Shown here: one piece after another, positions 1-8,976 of the stretch | Position numbering within the stretch: the stretch's first letter is position 1 | How the letters are laid out: every line of letters begins with the position of its first letter | Source of the DNA: a bacterium | Lineage (GTDB): Bacteria; Campylobacterota; Campylobacteria; Campylobacterales; Sulfurimonadaceae | Assembly: GCA_018825665.1 (NCBI GenBank) | Contig: JAHJEG010000041.1 | Coordinates: 1 to 46,894 of the forward strand | DNA: 46,894 nt | Reading direction: 5' to 3' | Translations under genes and position numbers: made by a program | Notes under the pieces: generated by a model | Databases searched by the model: none | The model's input: only the letters and a program-made list of their open reading frames with translations | Told to the model about the DNA's origin: nothing

Positions 1-187
1 TCCACATGCCGACAAAAGCTACAAAGAACTCATCACCTTTGTAGAAGACAGAGCAGGACATGACAGAAGATACGCCATAGATGCAACAAAACTGGAGAAC
101 GAACTCGGCTGGAGAGCGGATGAGAACTTTGAGAGCGGGATAGTTAAGACTGTTGATTGGTATTTGGAGAAGTATAATGATAAGTGA
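1..187 (+). CDS. rfbB: dTDP-glucose 4,6-dehydratase, C-terminal fragment
   Basis: Only the last 61 codons are in the window, read in the frame starting at base 2 and ending at TGA 185-187. The visible tail contains [13 protein letters not shown] followed by KLENELGW and a KTVDWYLE ending, which are characteristic of RmlB/RfbB. The family makes dTDP-4-keto-6-deoxyglucose from dTDP-glucose in the cytoplasm. That product is the substrate of the next gene, an FdtA-type ketoisomerase, which overlaps it by 11 bases, so the context supports the call. The catalytic YxxxK region lies outside the window. A copy of the word TCCACATGCC, discussed under repeats, sits at the window edge inside this gene. 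Confidence 0.88.
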   Translation, partial: PHADKSYKELITFVEDRAGHDRRYAIDATKLENELGWRADENFESGIVKTVDWYLEKYNDK

Positions 188-575
188 AGTAAAAGAATTT
201 AAAATACTCGGAGACCATCGCGGTCAGTTAGTGGCTCTTGAGGCAAATAGACAAATCCCCTTTGAAGTTAAGAGGGTCTTTTATATTTACGGGACACAGC
301 CGGAGATATCAAGAGGGAACCATTCCCACTACAAAACCAAACAGTTTTTAGTCGCGGTACACGGCAGCTGCAAAGTAACTTTGGATGATGGAGTGGACAA
401 AGAGGTATATGATTTGGATAGACCGAACCTGGGTCTTTTTCAAGATGCTCTAATCTGGGGAAGTATGCACGACTTCAGCCCTGATTGCGTTTTAATGGTA
501 CTGGCGAATGATTATTATGATGACAAGGATTATATACGAACGTATGATGAATTTTTGCAAGAAGTTAATCGATGA
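177..575 (+). CDS. dTDP-4-oxo-6-deoxyglucose 3,4-ketoisomerase (FdtA/QdtA type)
   Basis: A 132-residue single-domain cupin of the WxcM-like family. ATG 177 is preferred over an upstream in-frame TTG at 153 because the family begins with a short strand like SEVKEFKIL and the ATG overlaps rfbB only slightly. Counted from 177, the motif RGNHSHYK puts histidines at 49 and 51, the same positions as the catalytic pair known in FdtA. The reaction converts dTDP-4-keto-6-deoxyglucose into the 3-keto isomer. FdtA gives the galacto form (towards Fuc3NAc) and QdtA the gluco form (towards Qui3NAc); I cannot tell these apart by eye. The acetyltransferase and aminotransferase of the same pathway follow directly, overlapping as ATGA and GTGA. 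Confidence 0.9.
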   Translation: MISEVKEFKILGDHRGQLVALEANRQIPFEVKRVFYIYGTQPEISRGNHSHYKTKQFLVAVHGSCKVTLDDGVDKEVYDLDRPNLGLFQDALIWGSMHDFSPDCVLMVLANDYYDDKDYIRTYDEFLQEVNR

Positions 576-1087
576 TACATGGACTCTCTGATGTTCAGAC
601 AGGCGATATCGGTGAAAATACGAATATTTGGCAATTTTGCGTAGTTTTGAAGGGTGCCAAAATAGGAAAGAACTGCAATATCAATGCAGGTGTATTTATT
701 GAAAATGATGTTGTGATAGGGGACAATGTGACCATCAAGAGCGGTGTACAGATTTGGGACGGAATCGCTTTGGAAGATAATGTTTTTATAGGTCCCAATG
801 TGACTTTTACAAATGATTTTACACCCAGAAGCAAGCAATATCCAAAAGAGTTTTTGAAAACGAATATAAGTACAGGGGCTTCTCTTGGTGCAAACTGCAC
901 GATAATAGGCGGAATAAATATAGGTGCGTATGCCATGATAGGTGCGGGGAGTGTCCTTACCAAGAATGTAGGGACGCAAGAGCTTTGGTACGGCAACCCT
1001 GCAAAACATAAAGGCTATGTTTGCAGATGCGGACAAAAGTGCGATGATTCGCTTTTGTGCAGGGATTGTAAAGGAAAGATACAGTGA
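572..1087 (+). CDS. dTDP-3-amino-3,6-dideoxyhexose N-acetyltransferase (FdtC/QdtC type)
   Basis: A 171-residue left-handed beta-helix acyltransferase. Hexapeptide repeats of the [LIV]-G-x4 type run through most of the chain, with a loop carrying [10 protein letters not shown] near residue 85, typical of sugar 3-N-acetyltransferases. The C terminus is cysteine-rich ([15 protein letters not shown]), a rubredoxin-like zinc knuckle found in some members. The enzyme would acetylate the 3-amino group made by the following aminotransferase, using acetyl-CoA. The start ATG overlaps the fdtA stop as ATGA, indicating translational coupling. The assignment to the 3-amino-sugar pathway rests largely on the flanking ketoisomerase and aminotransferase. 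Confidence 0.85.
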   Translation: MIHGLSDVQTGDIGENTNIWQFCVVLKGAKIGKNCNINAGVFIENDVVIGDNVTIKSGVQIWDGIALEDNVFIGPNVTFTNDFTPRSKQYPKEFLKTNISTGASLGANCTIIGGINIGAYAMIGAGSVLTKNVGTQELWYGNPAKHKGYVCRCGQKCDDSLLCRDCKGKIQ

Positions 1088-2184
1088 TTTCATTTTTAGA
1101 TTTAAAAGGGATAAACGCCCAATACAGAGAAGAACTTATACAAGCCTGTACAAAAGTTATAGACAGCGGCTGGTATATCCAGGGAAGTGAATATAAAGAG
1201 TTTGAAAAAGAGTTTGCCGGATATTGCGGCACAAAATACGCAATTGGTGTGGCAAACGGACTGGACGCACTTATCCTGATCTTAAGAGCGTATAAAGAAC
1301 TGGGTGTCATGAAGGAGGGTGATGAGATCATCGTGCCTTCAAATACCTATATAGCTTCAATATTAGCTATCAGTGAGAATAATCTTGTGCCCGTTTTAGT
1401 GGAACCGGATATAAATACATATCTCTTGGACCCGGCTAAAATAGAAGAAAAAATAACTTCCAAAACAAAAGCTATCTTACCGGTACACCTTTATGGACAA
1501 ACGTGCCAGATGGATAAGATTAATAAGATAGCAGAAAAATATAATCTAAAGGTGATAGAAGATTCAGCACAATCTCACGGTGCATATTTTGGAGATAAAC
1601 GAAGCGGAAACTTGGGAGATGCAAGCGGGTTTAGCTTTTATCCTGGAAAAAACCTCGGTGCCTTGGGTGATGGCGGAGCCGTCACTACGAATGATGAAGA
1701 GCTGGCAAATTCTATACGTGCTTTGGCCAACTACGGAAGCCATAAAAAATATGAGAATCTTTATAAAGGCGTAAACAGCAGACTTGATGAGATACAGGCC
1801 GCAATACTGAGAGTAAAACTAAGATATTTAGATGAAGAGACAAGCAGAAGAAGAGCAATTGCAGGCTACTACCTGCAAAATATAAAAAATGAAAACATCA
1901 TCTTGCCAAATCTTGCAGACGAAGAGAGCCATGTATGGCATCTGTTCGTAATAAGAACAAAAAACAGAGACGGATTGCAAAAATATTTACTTGAGAATGA
2001 TATTCAAACGCTCATCCATTATCCCCTGGCTCCACATAGACAAGTTGCATATAAAGAGTGGAATCACAAAGAGTATCCCCTTAGCGAACAAATCCACAAT
2101 GAAGTGCTGAGTTTGCCTATAAGCGGTATTCAGAGTATACAAGACACCAAAACTATAGTTGATGTAATAAATGACTTTGAATAA
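1084..2184 (+). CDS. dTDP-3-keto-6-deoxyhexose aminotransferase (FdtB/QdtB type)
   Basis: A 366-residue PLP-dependent DegT/DnrJ/EryC1/StrS-family sugar aminotransferase, the usual family length. It starts at GTG 1084, overlapping the previous stop as GTGA. Visible family motifs are ANGLDAL near residue 57, VPSNTYIAS near 84, PVHLYGQ near 133, ED-SAQSHGA near 159, and [15 protein letters not shown], where K189 should form the Schiff base with PLP. It would transfer an amino group from glutamate to C3 of the dTDP-3-keto sugar. Together with the ketoisomerase and acetyltransferase this completes dTDP-Fuc3NAc or dTDP-Qui3NAc synthesis. The gene overlaps the next one by 14 bases. Confidence 0.9.
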   Translation: MISFLDLKGINAQYREELIQACTKVIDSGWYIQGSEYKEFEKEFAGYCGTKYAIGVANGLDALILILRAYKELGVMKEGDEIIVPSNTYIASILAISENNLVPVLVEPDINTYLLDPAKIEEKITSKTKAILPVHLYGQTCQMDKINKIAEKYNLKVIEDSAQSHGAYFGDKRSGNLGDASGFSFYPGKNLGALGDGGAVTTNDEELANSIRALANYGSHKKYENLYKGVNSRLDEIQAAILRVKLRYLDEETSRRRAIAGYYLQNIKNENIILPNLADEESHVWHLFVIRTKNRDGLQKYLLENDIQTLIHYPLAPHRQVAYKEWNHKEYPLSEQIHNEVLSLPISGIQSIQDTKTIVDVINDFE

Positions 2185-2758
2185 GCTGTTGTTTAAAATC
2201 AGAGAAAGGGCGGTAGAAATACTTATACAAAAAAGCAGGGTGCTTTTTTATTCTCTGTTGTCCAATATTCCCCTAAAGGCAAAAAAATATCAGCCCGTGC
2301 TCTCAAACGGGGAGGGGACGATCAAAATAGGCAAAAATGTAAGTTTTGGTGTCTCCTACGCTCCGGATTACTATAGCAGGTATTGCTATTTAAATGCCAG
2401 AAGAGAGCAAAGTTATATAGAGATAGGGGATAACTGCTGGATAAACAATAATGCCGCCATAATCTCAGATGGGAAAAAAATAATCATAGGCAAAAATTGT
2501 CTCATAGGCACAAATTTCCAAGCCATCGATTCGGATTTTCACGACTTGAATCCTGAGAATAGGTTTGGCGGAAAAAATATTATTAAAAAAGATGTCATCA
2601 TTGAAGACAATGTGTTCATAGGAAACGACGTGACTATCTTAAAGGGTGTTGTAGTCGGTGAGAACAGTGTTATAGGGAACCACTCCGTCCTCACCAAGAG
2701 TATTCCCAAAAATACCGTAGCAGCAGGAAACCCGGCTGTTGTGATTCGAAAAATATGA
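2171..2758 (+). CDS. hexapeptide-repeat acyltransferase (WbbJ/Maa-like)
   Basis: A 195-residue acyltransferase with an extended N terminus (about 60 residues) followed by left-handed beta-helix hexapeptide repeats. The stretch [12 protein letters not shown], then [10 protein letters not shown], carries the His expected at the active site of maltose/galactoside-type O-acetyltransferases. The C-terminal [13 protein letters not shown] is typical of the family. The likely role is O-acetylation (or N-acylation) of a sugar in the glycan assembled by this operon; the acceptor cannot be read from sequence. The start ATG 2171 lies inside the end of the aminotransferase gene and the stop overlaps the flippase start as ATGA. 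Confidence 0.8.
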   Translation: MTLNKLLFKIRERAVEILIQKSRVLFYSLLSNIPLKAKKYQPVLSNGEGTIKIGKNVSFGVSYAPDYYSRYCYLNARREQSYIEIGDNCWINNNAAIISDGKKIIIGKNCLIGTNFQAIDSDFHDLNPENRFGGKNIIKKDVIIEDNVFIGNDVTILKGVVVGENSVIGNHSVLTKSIPKNTVAAGNPAVVIRKI

Positions 2759-3999
2759 CATTAATCAAGACCTCCATACTATCGGCTATTGCCACTGTCA
2801 TAAAAATCATAAGCGGATTTATAATAACCAAAGTGATTGCCGTATATGTAGGACCCGCAGGTTTGGCGATGATAGGGCAGTTACAGAATTTTATTAATAT
2901 CGTGCTTATGTTTTGTGGAGATTTTTTAAAAACTGCCACCACAAAATATACAGCGGAGTATACAGCCGAGAATGAGAGAAAATATCAATTATGGTCCTCC
3001 TCTGTAAAAATCATATTCTTTTTAAACCTTTTTGGATTTTTTTGTTTATTCTTTTTTTCCGAGGTAATTTCAGCGTATTTGTTAAAAGATACCCAATATG
3101 GCTATGTATTGAAAGTGCTGGCTTTTAGTATCCCGTTTTTTGTACTCAACACAATGTTGTTGGCTATTTTAAACGGGCATAAGCAGATAAAAAAATATAT
3201 AATCTTAAATATTGTCTTAAGTCTTATATCCCTGGCTCTGGTAGTAGTGCTAAGTGTGTATTACGGATTAAACGGAGCGCTTATCGCCTACGTTATCAAC
3301 CAGTCTGTAGTGTTTTTTGTCACGCTTGTTTTTGTAAAGGATGAATACTGGTTTAAGCTGGAACATTTTTTCTATCAAACAAATAAAGAGGATATGAAAA
3401 AGCTTCTGGGCTTTGCCATGATAACACTTGCTGCGGTCCTCTCTTCAAACGGCTCTTTAATCTATATCAGAGATTTTATTTCTGAAACTATTTCGATGGA
3501 GAGTGCCGGACACTGGCAGGGGATATGGGGTTTGTCTCAAATATCACTGACGCTTATCACGACATCACTGGCTACATATTTTTTACCTACATTATCTGCA
3601 TTGAAAAACAAACACGATATCTCAAAAGAGCTCAAAAGTGCAATAAAAATTATTGTCCCTCTAGCATTTTTAATCTCTTTGACACTCTATGTTTTAAGAG
3701 ATTTTATAATTCTCCTTCTGTATACAGAAGATTTTTTGCCTATGAACGAATTGTTTTTATGGCAAATGACAGGAAATGTGATTAAGGTATGCGGATGGAT
3801 GTTCGGCTATGTATTGGTCGCCAGGGCAATGATAAAATATACAGTGTTTACCGAGATATTATTTGCATTGACGTTTATAGGCTTAAGCGTCTATTTTACA
3901 GCTTTATACGGCTTGGTCGGTGTGACATACGCCTATGCCCTTAATAGTCTCATCCATTTTTTTGCAATGTACTATATATACAAATACAAAATCAACTAA
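2755..3999 (+). CDS. wzx: O-antigen/oligosaccharide flippase, Wzx family
   Basis: A 414-residue polytopic membrane protein with about a dozen hydrophobic segments and no soluble domain. It resembles the WzxE-like O-antigen translocase branch of the MOP/MATE superfamily: it begins LIKTSILSAIATVIKI and has VIAVYVGPAGLAMIGQ near residue 30, the conserved first-helix region of this branch. It should move undecaprenyl-diphosphate-linked oligosaccharide from the cytoplasmic to the periplasmic face of the inner membrane. The presence of Wzx, with no ABC flippase of the PglK type in the window, matters because the only glycan-handling enzyme downstream is a PglB-type oligosaccharyltransferase. It overlaps the acyltransferase gene by four bases. 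Confidence 0.85.
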   Translation: MTLIKTSILSAIATVIKIISGFIITKVIAVYVGPAGLAMIGQLQNFINIVLMFCGDFLKTATTKYTAEYTAENERKYQLWSSSVKIIFFLNLFGFFCLFFFSEVISAYLLKDTQYGYVLKVLAFSIPFFVLNTMLLAILNGHKQIKKYIILNIVLSLISLALVVVLSVYYGLNGALIAYVINQSVVFFVTLVFVKDEYWFKLEHFFYQTNKEDMKKLLGFAMITLAAVLSSNGSLIYIRDFISETISMESAGHWQGIWGLSQISLTLITTSLATYFLPTLSALKNKHDISKELKSAIKIIVPLAFLISLTLYVLRDFIILLLYTEDFLPMNELFLWQMTGNVIKVCGWMFGYVLVARAMIKYTVFTEILFALTFIGLSVYFTALYGLVGVTYAYALNSLIHFFAMYYIYKYKIN

Positions 4000-4007
4000 G
4001 GGGTACC

Positions 4008-4844
4008 ATGTCTAAGAAAGTATCAATAATCATACCAAGCTATAATGCCCAAAAGTATATTCAGGAGACGATTGATTCCTGCTTGAATCAAACATATGAA
4101 AATATTGAGATAATAGTTGTGGATGACTGTTCCACGGACCAAACGCTTGAGATATTAAAGTCGTATGAAAATAAAATCAGCTTGAATGCCAATCAAACAA
4201 ATCAGGGAATGGTCAGGAATCTAAACTCTGTGACGCTCTCTTTGGAGAGTGATTATTTTATCTTTCTGGGTCATGACGATATTTTGCCCAAAAAACATGT
4301 AGAGAGTATGCTAGGCGAATTTGATGATGAAACTGTCGGCGTCCATTGTAACAGTATCATCATTGACGGCGATTCAAAGGAGATCCGACTGGCCTGCAAT
4401 GATGAAAAGCAGATGCATAAGACAAAGAGGTGTCTCTATGAACTCTCTATTGATAATTTTATAAGCAGTTGCGGAATGATGCACAGGACTGAAGTGTTCA
4501 AAAAGCTCAAGGGCTGGTCCGAGGATTATAAAAATTATGGAGAGTGGCTTTTTTACATCAATGAGCTAAAGCATGGAAAAATAAAATATACGACAAAAAC
4601 AAGAGCCCTCTACAGAAGGCATGAAACAAATATAACAAACAGCTTTACCGACAAAGATGTGGTGAAGGAGTTGACTTTATATAAAGACAGATGCAGAAGA
4701 GAGGCATATTCTTTACATGAGTACAGTTGGATGGAATTTTTGAGATTTATACTACATGACAAAATAATTTCACAATCTTATTTTTTAATCAAACTTAAGA
4801 GTTTTTTGTATAATTTAAAAAATACTATGAAAAGTGCAAGGTGA
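4008..4844 (+). CDS. family 2 glycosyltransferase
   Basis: A 278-residue inverting GT-A transferase. The N terminus KVSIIIPSYNAQKYI, the VVDDCSTDQT nucleotide-binding strand near residue 37 and the FLGHDDILP metal-binding DxD-type motif near residue 90 identify the GT2 fold. A second acidic region, DYKNYGEWLF near residue 175, probably contains the catalytic base. It has its own ribosome-binding site (AAGGGG a few bases before ATG 4008) and follows the flippase after eight bases. It presumably adds one sugar of the repeat unit at the cytoplasmic face; donor and acceptor are not predictable. Confidence 0.85.
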   Translation: MSKKVSIIIPSYNAQKYIQETIDSCLNQTYENIEIIVVDDCSTDQTLEILKSYENKISLNANQTNQGMVRNLNSVTLSLESDYFIFLGHDDILPKKHVESMLGEFDDETVGVHCNSIIIDGDSKEIRLACNDEKQMHKTKRCLYELSIDNFISSCGMMHRTEVFKKLKGWSEDYKNYGEWLFYINELKHGKIKYTTKTRALYRRHETNITNSFTDKDVVKELTLYKDRCRREAYSLHEYSWMEFLRFILHDKIISQSYFLIKLKSFLYNLKNTMKSAR

Positions 4845-4847
4845 CAG

Positions 4848-5720
4848 ATGTTCTTCTATATCAAAAAAATCAAACATTTTCTTGAGTTTCTTATCTTTGG
4901 ATTGTACTACAGGGTGATGCGCCCCTTTTGTAACAAGAATACGTATAAGCTTTCTTGGGACGCAAAATTCAATAATTTTGGCGATATCATAACCCCGTAT
5001 ATACTTGAAAATATAAGCGATGCAAAGTTTCAAAGGATAGACAAGTCCCAGTATTATCCGTATGAACACTATTTCGTTATAGGTTCCATTTTGGACAGAG
5101 CTACAAAACACACAATCGTCTGGGGTTCCGGATTGATCAGTGAAGACAGCGTACCGATTGAAAGTCCTCAAAAGGTATATGCTGTTCGCGGCCCTAAAAC
5201 AAGAAAAAAACTTTTGGAACTTGGAATCGAGTGCCCGGAAATCTACGGTGATCCCGCATTATTATTACCGAGAATATATCATCCAAAGATAGAAAAAAAG
5301 TATAAATTGGGAATCATCCCCCACTATGCGGATAAAAGTACGCCATGGCTGCATCATCTTGATCTGGGTGATGAAATCAAAATCATAGATATACAGGCGG
5401 AAGATCCCCTTGATTTTATTCGGGAGTTATTAGCTTGTCAAAGAATTGCGTCGAGTTCCCTGCATGGGATAATCACGGCGGATGCATATCGTATCCCGTC
5501 CCTTTGGTTGGAATTTTCAGATAAGGTAAAGGGGGAGGGGTTCAAGTTTTATGATTATTTTTTATCCGTGGGGAGAAAGGATACAACACCTTTTATGGTA
5601 ACACAAACCACTACAATACCTCAAATCATGGAGAGTTTTTCAGAGTATAGTATAGAGATAGATTTGGATAGACTATTGGAAGTCTGTCCCTTTGGCTGCA
5701 AAAAAAATGATACTCATTAA
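4848..5720 (+). CDS. polysaccharide pyruvyl transferase family protein
   Basis: A 290-residue protein of the polysaccharide pyruvyl transferase family. Family features visible are NFGDIITPYILE near residue 44, HYFVIGSIL followed by IVWGSGL near 80-95, YAVRGPKTRKKL near 108, GDPALLLP near 125, and the C-terminal SSSLHGIITADAYRIPSLW, the most diagnostic block. Characterised members transfer pyruvate from phosphoenolpyruvate to a sugar as a ketal; some relatives act as glycosyltransferases. Here it would most simply add an acidic pyruvyl ketal to the glycan made by this operon. It starts three bases after the GT2 gene, and the next gene starts inside its last codons. Confidence 0.8.
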   Translation: MFFYIKKIKHFLEFLIFGLYYRVMRPFCNKNTYKLSWDAKFNNFGDIITPYILENISDAKFQRIDKSQYYPYEHYFVIGSILDRATKHTIVWGSGLISEDSVPIESPQKVYAVRGPKTRKKLLELGIECPEIYGDPALLLPRIYHPKIEKKYKLGIIPHYADKSTPWLHHLDLGDEIKIIDIQAEDPLDFIRELLACQRIASSSLHGIITADAYRIPSLWLEFSDKVKGEGFKFYDYFLSVGRKDTTPFMVTQTTTIPQIMESFSEYSIEIDLDRLLEVCPFGCKKNDTH

Positions 5721-6846
5721 TTCTCTGGGAATTCAGGATTCCGGCGGGATAACCGTTCTTGAAAAACTGCTTCAGGAGCTTAAATCGGATGCAAATAAAA
5801 GATACCTTATCGTTTGCAATGACAATCTTCATATGAACACACTTGTGCAAAAGTATAAAAATATAGAAATATTTGACTTTAGAGTTTTGAAAAACAGAGG
5901 TTTTTTACACAGAATATATTATGAAAATATAGTTTTTAGAAAAATCATCCAAGAAAAGAGAATCCGTTTGATTTATAATTTTTCAGGTTCGGCGCAGTTC
6001 TTTTTGAAGATACCGCAGATTACAAAAGTGCATAATCTTCTTTTTTATTCCAAAAAGACGGATGCCGTTTATTTTCAAAAAAAAGAGTATCTTCTGTGGT
6101 TGAAGCAGATTTTTTTAAAAAGAGTCGTCTTTCATTCGATGTTAAGACAGACCAGATATGTGGAGATACAATCCGCACATGTACAAAAGTATATATCTGA
6201 TTTTATAGATACTCAAAGCAAGGTCTTTTTCATTAAAAGTGATATTGACATACAAAATGAATCGTTTTCAAAACCAAAAGAGTATGATTTTACAAAGAGG
6301 ATAAAATTCTTATATATCGTTGGTCCGCATTTTGAATATCTGCATAAAAATTTTACAGATTTTACACATGCCATGCAAATCTTACAGAAGCAGAATATGG
6401 ATTTTGAGATAGTGATAACACTTACAAAAGAACAGCTACATAATTCCAAACTTTGGGATAAAGGCCTGGACAAACAAACAAACTTCTTGGGATATGTGGA
6501 TACGGTCAAGAACCTTTTTACAGAGAATACTGTTTTAATCTCCACGTCGGTGATAGAGACTCTGGGGTTGCATGTCGTAGAGGCGATACAAAACGCGATA
6601 CTGGCAATATCCCCGAATGAGTATTATGCTAAAAACGTATACGGGGAAGATCTTTTTACATATGAACTTTTTGATAGCAACTCACTGGTTGCAACAATAA
6701 ATGATATGATTTTACTTGCCCATAATGAGATAAAAGATACAATATCGCGAAACCAAAAATATTTAATCGACAATGAAAATACCAAGTACAAAACTATAAC
6801 GCATCTCTTTGATAAAGTTTTAAAGGAAGAATATGTTCAAAAATAA
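5707..6846 (+). CDS. glycosyltransferase, probable GT-B fold (GT4-like)
   Basis: A 379-residue protein with a GT4-like layout: an N-terminal SLGIQDSGGITVLEKLL glycine-rich loop, a central linker, and a C-terminal donor-binding half with LGYVDTVKNLF and STSVIETLGLHVVEAI, where glutamates in this segment match the E-x7-E region of GT4 enzymes. ATG 5707 is chosen over an in-frame TTG at 5692 because it is the stronger codon and places the glycine-rich loop at the usual distance. The gene overlaps the pyruvyltransferase-family gene by 14 bases and is itself overlapped by the next. It likely adds a sugar to the lipid-linked glycan; which one is unknown. Confidence 0.72.
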   Translation: MILINSLGIQDSGGITVLEKLLQELKSDANKRYLIVCNDNLHMNTLVQKYKNIEIFDFRVLKNRGFLHRIYYENIVFRKIIQEKRIRLIYNFSGSAQFFLKIPQITKVHNLLFYSKKTDAVYFQKKEYLLWLKQIFLKRVVFHSMLRQTRYVEIQSAHVQKYISDFIDTQSKVFFIKSDIDIQNESFSKPKEYDFTKRIKFLYIVGPHFEYLHKNFTDFTHAMQILQKQNMDFEIVITLTKEQLHNSKLWDKGLDKQTNFLGYVDTVKNLFTENTVLISTSVIETLGLHVVEAIQNAILAISPNEYYAKNVYGEDLFTYELFDSNSLVATINDMILLAHNEIKDTISRNQKYLIDNENTKYKTITHLFDKVLKEEYVQK

Positions 6847-7858
6847 AATACTGCTGATTACGGGGGGAACAGGCTCTTTTGGAAATGCCGTTCTTAGAAA
6901 TTTTTTAGATACGGATATAAAAGAGATAAGAATATTCTCCCGTGATGAAAAAAAACAGGATGATATGAGAAAAGAGTACAGCCATGAAAAACTGAAGTTC
7001 TATCTTGGGGATGTTCGCGATATCAACTCTTTGGATGATGCGATCAAGGGTGTTGATTTTATTTTTCACGCGGCAGCTTTGAAGCAGGTGCCCTCTTGTG
7101 AATTCTATCCTATGCAGGCTGTTCAGACAAATGTGATAGGTACTGAAAATGTGCTCAACACGGCAATAAAATACAGGGTGAAAAAAGTCATAGTCCTTAG
7201 TACCGACAAGGCTGTGTATCCTATAAACGCCATGGGTATAAGCAAGGCGATGATGGAAAAGGTGGCTGTGGCAAAATCAAGAAATGTCAGAGAAGATGAA
7301 ACTGTTATCTGCTGCACGAGATACGGAAACGTAATGGCAAGCAGGGGCTCTGTCATACCGCTTTTTATAGAGCAAATAAGAAAAAACGAAGAGATTACCA
7401 TCACCGATCCGAATATGACAAGATTTATGATGAGTCTTGATGATGCGGTAGATTTGGTGATGTTCGCCTTTAAAAATGGGACAAACGGGGATATCTTCGT
7501 GCAAAAGTCGCCGGCAGCCACTATTGAACTTCTTGCTAACACCTTGAAAAATATTCTAAATAAAAAAGAGCAGGTCATCAAAATAATCGGAACAAGACAC
7601 GGAGAGAAGCTCTACGAAACACTGCTCACCAGAGAAGAGATGGTGCATGCCGAGGATATGGATGCCTATTTTCGCGTACCTGCGGACAACAGGGATCTCA
7701 ACTATGGAAAGTATTTTGAAGAGGGTGAAGTGATAACCGAAGCAGCCGATTATCATTCCCACAACACACATAGATTAAACGAAGAGGAGCTTAAAGAGAT
7801 GCTCCTGTCTTTGAGAGAGATTCATGCAGATTTGAAAGAGTTTGGAGTTATCGTATGA
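6833..7858 (+). CDS. UDP-GlcNAc 4,6-dehydratase (5-inverting), FnlA/WbjB/CapE/WbvB type
   Basis: A 341-residue extended SDR. The Rossmann motif TGGTGSFG is at residues 10-17. LSTDKAVYPINAMGISKAM supplies the active-site set of this subgroup, with M134 and K138 in place of the usual YxxxK. The strand SRDEKKQDDMR after beta-2 and the segment KQVPSCE are typical of polysaccharide biosynthesis CapD-like proteins of the WbjB/FnlA branch. It acts on UDP-GlcNAc, removing water across C4-C6 and inverting C5, to start UDP-L-6-deoxy-HexNAc synthesis. A WecB-like 2-epimerase and an RmlD-like reductase follow immediately, forming a three-gene pathway cassette. Confidence 0.88.
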   Translation: MFKNKILLITGGTGSFGNAVLRNFLDTDIKEIRIFSRDEKKQDDMRKEYSHEKLKFYLGDVRDINSLDDAIKGVDFIFHAAALKQVPSCEFYPMQAVQTNVIGTENVLNTAIKYRVKKVIVLSTDKAVYPINAMGISKAMMEKVAVAKSRNVREDETVICCTRYGNVMASRGSVIPLFIEQIRKNEEITITDPNMTRFMMSLDDAVDLVMFAFKNGTNGDIFVQKSPAATIELLANTLKNILNKKEQVIKIIGTRHGEKLYETLLTREEMVHAEDMDAYFRVPADNRDLNYGKYFEEGEVITEAADYHSHNTHRLNEEELKEMLLSLREIHADLKEFGVIV

Positions 7859-8976
7859 AAAAAGTTATGACTATCGTTGGAACGCGCCCTGAGATTATAA
7901 AACTCAGCAGAGTCATTGCAGAACTTGAAAAGTATACGCAGCATATACTCGTTCATAGCGGACAGAATTATGACTATGAGCTTAATGAAGTCTTTTTTAA
8001 TGAGATGGGGATTAAAAAACCAGATTATTTTTTAAATGCTGCCGCTGAGAACGCTGCTGAAACCATTGCAAATGTGATCAGTACATCGGACAAGCTTTTT
8101 GCTGAGCTAAGGCCTGATGCCGTTTTGCTTTATGGGGATACGAACAGCTGTTTATCCGTGATATCGGCAAAAAGAAGAAAGATACCGATTTTTCATATGG
8201 AAGCCGGCAACAGATGTTTTGACCAAAGAGTGCCTGAGGAGATAAACAGAAAGATTGTGGACCAGTTGAGTGATATTAACATGACGCTCACGGAACATGC
8301 AAGACGGTATCTTATTTCTGAGGGAATCAGACCCGAGACGGTGATAAAAACGGGTTCTTCAATGTTGGAAGTCTTACACTATCATGCAAAAGATATAGAA
8401 AACTCAAAAGTTTTACAGACGCTTGGACTCGAAGAGAAAGGCTTTTTTATCGTAAGTGCGCACAGAGAGGAAAATATTGACAGCGCAGAAAATTTCGGCG
8501 ATTTCCTCGAATCCTTGAATGTTATTGCCCAAAAATACAAGAAAAGGGTGATTGTCTCCACGCATCCCCGAACGAGAAAAAAACTGGAGTCTCTGGATAA
8601 ACAGGATTTTAATCCCTTGATAGAATTTATGAAGCCGCTTGGTTTTTTTGACTATATCGCATTACAGCAAAAATCATTTTGTGCGATATCCGACAGCGGC
8701 ACTATCACAGAAGAATCATCCATATTGGGATTTCCGGCTATCACGATACGACAGGCGCATGAGCGACCGGAGGGGATGGACGAGGGCACGCTCATAATGT
8801 CAGGGCTTAAAGGCGATGCTATTGTCAATGCGATAGAGATTGTTACCCAGCAGACACTTGCCAAACCTATGAAGATAGTAAAAGACTATGATGTAGATAA
8901 CGTCTCACAAAAAGTTGTAAGAATCATAGTAAGCTATATCGAGTATATAAACAGAACCGTTTGGAAAAAATACTGA
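7855..8976 (+). CDS. UDP-HexNAc 2-epimerase, WecB-like (FnlC/WbjD/WbvD type)
   Basis: A 373-residue non-hydrolysing UDP-GlcNAc 2-epimerase fold protein. Visible motifs are TIVGTRPEIIKLS at the N terminus, VHSGQNYDYELNEVFF near residue 35, MEAGNRCFDQRVPEEINRK near 117-135, SAHREENID near 200 and SDSGTITEESSILGFPAI near 280. The MEAGNRCFDQRVPEE form, rather than the MEAGLRT form of WecB, is usual in the FnlC/WbjD branch. It should perform the final C2 epimerisation on a UDP-L-6-deoxy-HexNAc. The start ATG overlaps the dehydratase stop (ATGA). Confidence 0.86.
   Translation: MKKVMTIVGTRPEIIKLSRVIAELEKYTQHILVHSGQNYDYELNEVFFNEMGIKKPDYFLNAAAENAAETIANVISTSDKLFAELRPDAVLLYGDTNSCLSVISAKRRKIPIFHMEAGNRCFDQRVPEEINRKIVDQLSDINMTLTEHARRYLISEGIRPETVIKTGSSMLEVLHYHAKDIENSKVLQTLGLEEKGFFIVSAHREENIDSAENFGDFLESLNVIAQKYKKRVIVSTHPRTRKKLESLDKQDFNPLIEFMKPLGFFDYIALQQKSFCAISDSGTITEESSILGFPAITIRQAHERPEGMDEGTLIMSGLKGDAIVNAIEIVTQQTLAKPMKIVKDYDVDNVSQKVVRIIVSYIEYINRTVWKKY

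Noticed and set aside
530-1093. Open frames antisense to the glycan genes, such as the 187-codon frame here
   Set aside because: Rich in rare residues and lacking family motifs; the plus-strand acetyltransferase has clear hexapeptide repeats and coupled starts.
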